Shown: positions 59,859 to 64,000 of the stretch, piece after piece | How positions within the stretch are numbered: position 1 is the stretch's first letter | Layout of the letters: every line of letters starts with the position of its first letter | From: Plantactinospora endophytica | GTDB taxonomy: Bacteria > Actinomycetota > Actinomycetes > Mycobacteriales > Micromonosporaceae | Reading direction: 5' to 3' | NCBI RefSeq assembly: GCF_016862915.1 | Contig: NZ_BONW01000021.1 | Location: 124,001-188,000 of the forward strand | DNA: 64,000 nucleotides | Notes under the pieces: model-generated | The model's database searches: none | What the model was told of the DNA's origin: nothing | The model's input: the letters and a program-made list of their open reading frames with translations, nothing else | Translations under genes and position numbers: made by a program

Positions 59859-61700
59859 GTGACCAGCACTGCCCGCGCGGCGCAGGACGCCGATCCCGGC
59901 CCGGCCACGACCGAGACCGTCTCCGGCCCGACCAGGTCCCGCTGGGGGCGTTGGCCCGGCGCGCTGCACCGGCACGGGCCGGACCTCGCGGTGTGCCTGC
60001 TCTTCGTGGTGCTGGCCGGCTGGCTCACCGCCGGGCTCTGGCCGGACCCGGGTGCCCGGGTGCTGGCGCTCAACCCGGAGGACCAGGCCCTCTACGAGTG
60101 GTTCCTGGCGATGGACTCCCGCGTCCTGCACGGTGATTTCACCCTGTTGAGCGACCGGCTCAACGCCCCCGACGGGGTGAACCTGATGGCCAACACCACG
60201 GTCATCGCCCTCGGCTTCCTGTTCGCGCCGGTCACCCTGGCCTTCGGCGCACCGGTCACCTTCGCGCTGCTCGCCGCCGCCGGTCTCGCCGGTACCGCGA
60301 TCGCCTGGTACCTGCTCTTCACCCGGCTGCTCGGCGTCCGTCGGCTGGCCGCCGGGCTCGGTGCCGGGCTCTGCGGCTTCGGGCCGGGGATCATCTCCCA
60401 GTCCAACAGCCACCTGCACATGACCGCCCAGTGGCTGGTGCCGGTGCTGATCTGGTTGGTCGTCCGGATGGTCCGGGCGGCCGACCCGCAGGCCCGACCC
60501 GACAGGCCGGGGATCGCCTGGCGGCGGGTGGTCACCTCGGCGGCCGGGCTCGCCGCCGGAGTGTCGGTGCAGGTGTTCATCGGCGAGGAGACGCTCTTCC
60601 TGGCCGCCGTGGCCCTGGTCGTCTTCACCCTGGCGTACGCCGCCGCGAACTGGTCGCTGGCCCGGCGGGTGGCGCCCGGGTTCCTCGCCGGCATGGTATT
60701 GGCGGTCGTGCTGGCCCTGCCGGTGCTGGCGTACCCGCTCTGGTTCCAGTTCGCCGGGGCGCAGAGTGTGCCGAACGGCATGTTCAGCCCGCACTACTTC
60801 TACGCCGATCTGGCAAGCTGGTCGGCGATCTCGCCGATGTCGATCGCCGGCTCGCCGGAGGCCGCCCGGCTGACCACCGGGCCGGCCGAGTACAACACCT
60901 TCCTCGGCTGGCCGCTGATCCTGGCCGCCGTACTCGCCGCCGGCTGGCTGATCCGGCGGCCGGTCGTGATCGCCTGCGTCACCTCCGGGATCGTGATGGC
61001 GGCGCTGTCGCTCGGGCCGACGATCATCGTCGACAAGGAGCAGACCGGGATCACCGGACCCTATTCACTGCTGCTGGGCATCCCGGTGGTGGACGGGGCG
61101 CTGCCGATGCGCTTCGCGCTGGCGCTGCTCCCGCTGATCGCCACGGTGCTTGCGCTCGCCGTCGACCACGGGCTGGCCGCGCCGGAGAAGCCGGTACGCC
61201 TGATGGTGCCGCTGGCGGCGGTCATCGCGCTGCTGCCGATCTTCCCGGCCCAGATCCCGACCGCCGCCCGGCCGCCGCTGCCGAAGTTCATCGCGGACGG
61301 GCACTGGCGCGACTGCGTCAAGCCGAACGGCGTACTGGTGCCGGTGCCGCTGCCGACCCCGCAGGAGCCGTGGGCGATGCGTTGGGCAGCCGCCGCCGAC
61401 GCGTCGTTCGCGCTGCCCGAGGGCTTCTTCATCGGCCCGTACGCGGCCGGCGGGCAGGCGTCGATGGGCACCTACAAGCAGCCGACCTCGCAACTGCTGA
61501 CCGACGTGTCGAAGAACGGCGCGATCCCGGCGATCGGCCCGGAACAGCGCGACCAGGCCCGCAGGGACATCCAGTTCTGGGGCGCCTCCTGCGTCGTGGT
61601 CGCCGACGACGCCCCGAACGCGACCAGCCTGCGAACCACCCTGGAGGCGCTGCTCGGCCCGGGTACCCGGGTCGCCGACGCCTGGACCTGGCGGGTCTGA
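59859..61700 (+). CDS. Polytopic membrane protein, possible GT-C glycosyltransferase
   Basis: A 613-residue protein with about eleven membrane helices and a C-terminal outside domain (~500-613). After the first helix a large loop reads LNPEDQALYEWFLAMDSRVL, with acidic residues where GT-C glycosyltransferases keep their catalytic Asp/Glu (inference). SQSNSHLHMTAQWLVPVLIW and YNTFLGWPLILAAVLAAG are further conserved-looking segments. The C-terminal part holds RDIQFWGASCVVVADD. The donor and acceptor are unknown. GTG 59859 has TAGGGT (59846-59851) and 7 bases, a leaderless start. It is divergent from tRNA-Leu. Confidence 0.7.
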   Translation: MTSTARAAQDADPGPATTETVSGPTRSRWGRWPGALHRHGPDLAVCLLFVVLAGWLTAGLWPDPGARVLALNPEDQALYEWFLAMDSRVLHGDFTLLSDRLNAPDGVNLMANTTVIALGFLFAPVTLAFGAPVTFALLAAAGLAGTAIAWYLLFTRLLGVRRLAAGLGAGLCGFGPGIISQSNSHLHMTAQWLVPVLIWLVVRMVRAADPQARPDRPGIAWRRVVTSAAGLAAGVSVQVFIGEETLFLAAVALVVFTLAYAAANWSLARRVAPGFLAGMVLAVVLALPVLAYPLWFQFAGAQSVPNGMFSPHYFYADLASWSAISPMSIAGSPEAARLTTGPAEYNTFLGWPLILAAVLAAGWLIRRPVVIACVTSGIVMAALSLGPTIIVDKEQTGITGPYSLLLGIPVVDGALPMRFALALLPLIATVLALAVDHGLAAPEKPVRLMVPLAAVIALLPIFPAQIPTAARPPLPKFIADGHWRDCVKPNGVLVPVPLPTPQEPWAMRWAAAADASFALPEGFFIGPYAAGGQASMGTYKQPTSQLLTDVSKNGAIPAIGPEQRDQARRDIQFWGASCVVVADDAPNATSLRTTLEALLGPGTRVADAWTWRV

Positions 61701-61741
61701 GAACGCCGACGCGGCACGACGCCACCAGCGGCGGACGCTGC

Positions 61742-61770
61742 GGTGCCCGGTCCGGATCGGGCCGGGCACC
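61742..61770. terminator. Bidirectional stem-loop between convergent genes
   Basis: GGTGCCCGGTCCG-GAT-CGGGCCGGGCACC: a 13-bp stem with one T-G wobble pair and a 3-base loop. It lies between the polytopic membrane protein and NDH-2 gene ends. Confidence 0.75.
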
Positions 61771-61782
61771 ACTGCTGGGCGA

Positions 61783-63129
61783 TCAGACCGGCTTGCGGTC
61801 GCCCGGCCGGCTGCCCGCCGCCGAGGACGCCTCGATGAACTCCTCCCGGGGGTCGTGCAACTGGCCGAGCGCGACCACCTCGCGGCGGAGGATGAAGGCG
61901 AGACTCCAGTCCACGATCACCCGCACCTTGCGGTTGAGCGAGGGGATCCGGCTCATGTGGTACGTCCGGTGCATGAACCAGGCCGGCAGCCCTTTGAGCT
62001 TGATCCCGTAGACCTGGGCGACGCCCTTGTGCAGACCGAGGCTGGCCACGCTGCCGGCGTGCTTGTGCTTGTAGTTGACCGGCGCCCGGCCCCGGAGCAC
62101 CGCCCGGATGTTGTCGGCCATCCGGGCCGCCTGCCGCACCGCGTGCTGGGCACTCGGCGAGCAGTACGCACCGGGCGGGCCGGTCAGGTCCGGCACCGCC
62201 GCGCAGTCACCGGCGCTCCACGCCCCCTCGACCACCTGGTCGCCGTCGACCACCTGGAGGGTCGGCAGGCAGGTCACCCGGCCCCGCTCGTCCCGGGGCA
62301 GGTCGGTCTGGGCCAACATCGGCGACGGCTTCACCCCGGCCGTCCAGACGATGGTGTCGGCCCGGAAGCTGTCCCCGTCGGAGAGCCGGACCAGTCCGTC
62401 CACACAGGACTCCAGCCGGGTCTCCAGCCGGATGTCCATCTTCCGCTTCAGCAACTGCGCCACCGTGTACGCGCCCATGTCCCGGTCGACCTCGGGCAGC
62501 ACCCGCAGGGTCGCCTCGACGAGTACCCAGCGCATGTCGCCGGGCTTCAGCTCCGGGTAGTACTTGAGCGCGTCCCGGGCCATGTCCTCCATCTCGGCCA
62601 GCGCCTCGATGCCGGCGTAGCCACCGCCGACGAAGACGAAGGTCAGCGCACAGCGCCGGACGTCCGGGTCGGTGGTGGCGGCGGCCACGTCCAACCGGTC
62701 CAGCACGTGGTTGCGCAGGAAGATCGCCTCACCGATGGTCTTGAACCCGATGCCCTGCTCGGCCAGCCCGGGGATCGGCAGGGTACGGGAGACCGAGCCG
62801 GGCGCCACCACGATGTGGTCGTACGCGATCTCCCGGGCCGGGCCGATGATCGGCTGCACGGTCGCGGTCTTCCGGTCGTGCTCGACCCGGGTGACCGTAC
62901 CGGCGACGATGGTGCAGCGGCGCAGTTCGCGCCGGAGCGGCACCACGGAGTGCCGGGGGGAGATGTTGCCGGCCGCCGCCTCGGGCAGGAAGGGTTGGTA
63001 CGTCATGTGGGGCTGAGGGTCGACGACGATGACCTCGGCCTCCCACGACCGGAGCTTCTTCGACAGGCGCAGGGCCGCGTACAGGCCGACGTGACCGGCG
63101 CCCACCACAAGGATCCGCTGCGGATTCAC
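61783..63129 (-). CDS. Type II NADH dehydrogenase-like FAD oxidoreductase
   Basis: A 448-residue single-subunit NAD(P)H:quinone oxidoreductase-type flavoprotein, probably attached to the inner face of the membrane. It has two Rossmann motifs: ILVVGAGHVGLYAALRLS (FAD) at the N-terminus and TFVFVGGGYAGIEALAEM (NAD) near residue 165. VWTAGVKPSPML and WSAGDCAAVPD (FAD C-terminal) are also present. The C-terminal ~70 residues, with GLPAWFMHRTYHMSRIPSLN, are the amphipathic membrane anchor of NDH-2. No other respiratory genes are adjacent. Confidence 0.9.
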   Translation of the reverse strand: MNPQRILVVGAGHVGLYAALRLSKKLRSWEAEVIVVDPQPHMTYQPFLPEAAAGNISPRHSVVPLRRELRRCTIVAGTVTRVEHDRKTATVQPIIGPAREIAYDHIVVAPGSVSRTLPIPGLAEQGIGFKTIGEAIFLRNHVLDRLDVAAATTDPDVRRCALTFVFVGGGYAGIEALAEMEDMARDALKYYPELKPGDMRWVLVEATLRVLPEVDRDMGAYTVAQLLKRKMDIRLETRLESCVDGLVRLSDGDSFRADTIVWTAGVKPSPMLAQTDLPRDERGRVTCLPTLQVVDGDQVVEGAWSAGDCAAVPDLTGPPGAYCSPSAQHAVRQAARMADNIRAVLRGRAPVNYKHKHAGSVASLGLHKGVAQVYGIKLKGLPAWFMHRTYHMSRIPSLNRKVRVIVDWSLAFILRREVVALGQLHDPREEFIEASSAAGSRPGDRKPV

Positions 63130-63236
63130 GTCTCCATCTTTCCCCCCGCCGCCCCGGGATGCGGGCCAGATGCCCCCTTCTGTGACTGAGGACGCCAGGT
63201 GAGCCGCGTTACCCCAGTTTGCACCGATCTTGCCGA

Positions 63237-63345
63237 GCGGCGCCGCCGAACGCCGGAACTCCGACCGGTTCCCGGCGCCGCAGCGACCGCTACCTGCGCC
63301 GGAACACCGGCCGGTTCCCCGCCGGAACGTCGGGCGCTACCTGCG
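63237..63345 (-). repeat. 46-47-bp repeat beginning at a stop codon
   Basis: On the minus strand the gene end TGTTCCGACGCAGGTAG (coding LFRRR and TAG) starts a 47-bp unit. A second 46-bp copy starts TGTTCCGGCGCAGGTAG, and a third partial copy AGTTCCGGCG follows. Each full unit ends GGGAACCGG(C/T)CGG. Confidence 0.78.
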
Positions 63346-63888
63346 TCGGAACAGCCAGCCGAGCAGTGCGGCGGCGGCGACGGCCAGGGCCAGCCCGCCG
63401 AGCAGTACGACGACGAAGTTCTCGTCGCCCCACCGGCCGTCCAGGGCGAGCAGCGGCACGGCGAGCACCGCCGAGGCGAGCGCCACCCCCAGCGCCCGGG
63501 CCACCCACCGGGCCAGCACCTCGGGGGCGATCACCGCGTCGTACGACAGCAGGGCGGCGAGCGCGGCGAGGCTGTGCGTCAGGTAGAGGAAGGTGGCCAG
63601 GGCGAGCAGCCGCCACAGCTCGACCCGCTGGTCGTACCAGCCGGTGGCCGCCACCCAGGCGCCGGCCGCGGCCAGCAGGATAAAGGTGGGCCAGTTCCGC
63701 CGGGGCGCGACCGCGGGCGCCATCGCCGCCACCACCAGCAGGCCGAGCAGCCGGGGGTCGGACGGCCGTTCCGGGTACGCCAGCAGCAGCGCCACCAGCG
63801 CGCAGCCGAAGACGCCGCCCCGGACCAGCAGCGGCACCAGGGTGATCCGGCCGATCGCCGCGTACATCTCCTTGACCCGGTTCAGCAC
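63337..63888 (-). CDS. Hypothetical polytopic membrane protein
   Basis: A 183-residue protein with about five membrane helices (ITLVPLLVRGGVFGCALVAL, LLGLLVVAAMAPAVAP, FILLAAAGAWVAATG, LLALATFLYLTHSLAALAAL, LGVALASAVLAVPLLAL and a final VVVLLGGLALAVAAAALLGW). There is no charged functional motif. GTG 63888 has CGGAGAGACGCC before it. It follows the cut-off gene at the window edge by 28 bases and is probably cotranscribed with it. Unknown role. Confidence 0.7.
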   Translation of the reverse strand: MLNRVKEMYAAIGRITLVPLLVRGGVFGCALVALLLAYPERPSDPRLLGLLVVAAMAPAVAPRRNWPTFILLAAAGAWVAATGWYDQRVELWRLLALATFLYLTHSLAALAALLSYDAVIAPEVLARWVARALGVALASAVLAVPLLALDGRWGDENFVVVLLGGLALAVAAAALLGWLFRRR

Positions 63889-63916
63889 GGCGTCTCTCCG
63901 TTCGACACGGCGGCCC

Positions 63917-64000
63917 TCACCGCAGCGCCGGGCGGGGCGCGGAGGCGAGCCGGGCGACGTCCCGGAGTACCAGGTCGAGGCTGCCCGCCCCGGCCCAGGT
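63917..64000 (-). CDS. C-terminal fragment of an unidentified protein (cut by window edge)
   Basis: The minus-strand frame enters from the right edge and ends at TGA 63919-63917. It codes TWAGAGSLDLVLRDVARLAS followed by APRPALR. There are 27 readable residues, too few to assign a family. Third-position G/C bias supports coding, and the next gene follows after 28 bases in the same direction. Confidence 0.5.
   Translation of the reverse strand, partial: TWAGAGSLDLVLRDVARLASAPRPALR

Overview
The window is about 73% G+C with strong third-position G/C bias. It carries mycothiol S-conjugate amidase (mca), a SCO7613-type giant membrane protein and a DUF4307 protein. Many genes have a TANNNT -10 hexamer only 6 or 7 bases ahead of an ATG or GTG, the mark of leaderless transcription. 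Together these point to a high-GC actinomycete, most likely of the Micromonosporaceae (inference; no 16S is present). It is ordinary chromosome: no rRNA, phage, transposase, CRISPR array or biosynthetic cluster is visible. One tRNA-Leu(UAA) is present.

Layout. 1-6.8 kb: a cut-off CDS, an ArsR-like regulator, a hypothetical protein, a Nudix hydrolase, a GDP-mannose pyrophosphorylase and a GT4 glycosyltransferase. 6-14.9 kb: a TIGR03089 protein, acetoacetyl-CoA synthetase, a hotdog thioesterase, two paralogous membrane proteins, a Uma2 nuclease-fold protein, an acyl-CoA dehydrogenase and a secreted alpha/beta hydrolase. 15-19.2 kb: a Nudix protein, a secreted I36-like peptidase inhibitor and a large secreted M14 metallopeptidase. 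19.6-29.1 kb: UDP-glucose dehydrogenase, the giant membrane protein, a membrane-anchored protein, purE and purK. 29.1-36.7 kb: YyaL-type thioredoxin protein, a GGDEF/EAL protein, mca, DUF4307 and greA. 36.7-42.7 kb: threonine dehydratase, a membrane protein, an amidase and cystathionine gamma-synthase. 42.7-46.6 kb: a ribbon-helix-helix two-gene module lying beside a broken copy of a HIT gene, then HIT, msrA and an RNase Z-like gene behind a structured leader. 46.5-55.7 kb: YjbR, GNAT, an HtrA-like protease, cystathionine beta-synthase, DUF1232, two coupled SGNH hydrolases, an SDR/TetR divergent pair and a thiolase. 55.8-64 kb: two Bax-inhibitor-1 paralogues flanking an EspC-like/toxin-like pair, the tRNA, a polytopic membrane protein, NDH-2 and a membrane protein.

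The genes yyaL, mca, DUF4307, greA, metB, cbs, SGNH and fadA-type thiolase follow the order I recall for Mycobacterium tuberculosis Rv1084 to Rv1074c (from memory, not checked). Metabolically the window joins transsulfuration (metB, cbs), mycothiol and methionine-sulfoxide defence (mca, msrA), acyl-CoA metabolism (AACS, acyl-CoA dehydrogenase, thioesterase, thiolase), sugar-nucleotide supply (manC, ugd) and purine synthesis (purEK).

The most unusual things are: (1) short tandem repeats of about 17-29 bp (and 46-47 bp) that begin at or just inside stop codons at nine or more loci; (2) a probable undescribed RHH-regulated two-gene module next to a duplicated, truncated HIT gene; (3) a promoter, 12-codon frame and two-domain RNA fold ahead of the RNase Z-like gene; (4) an EspC-like plus toxin-like pair between two Bax-inhibitor-1 genes; and (5) a membrane protein with a tandem DETTQF tail that looks like a kinase/FHA docking site.
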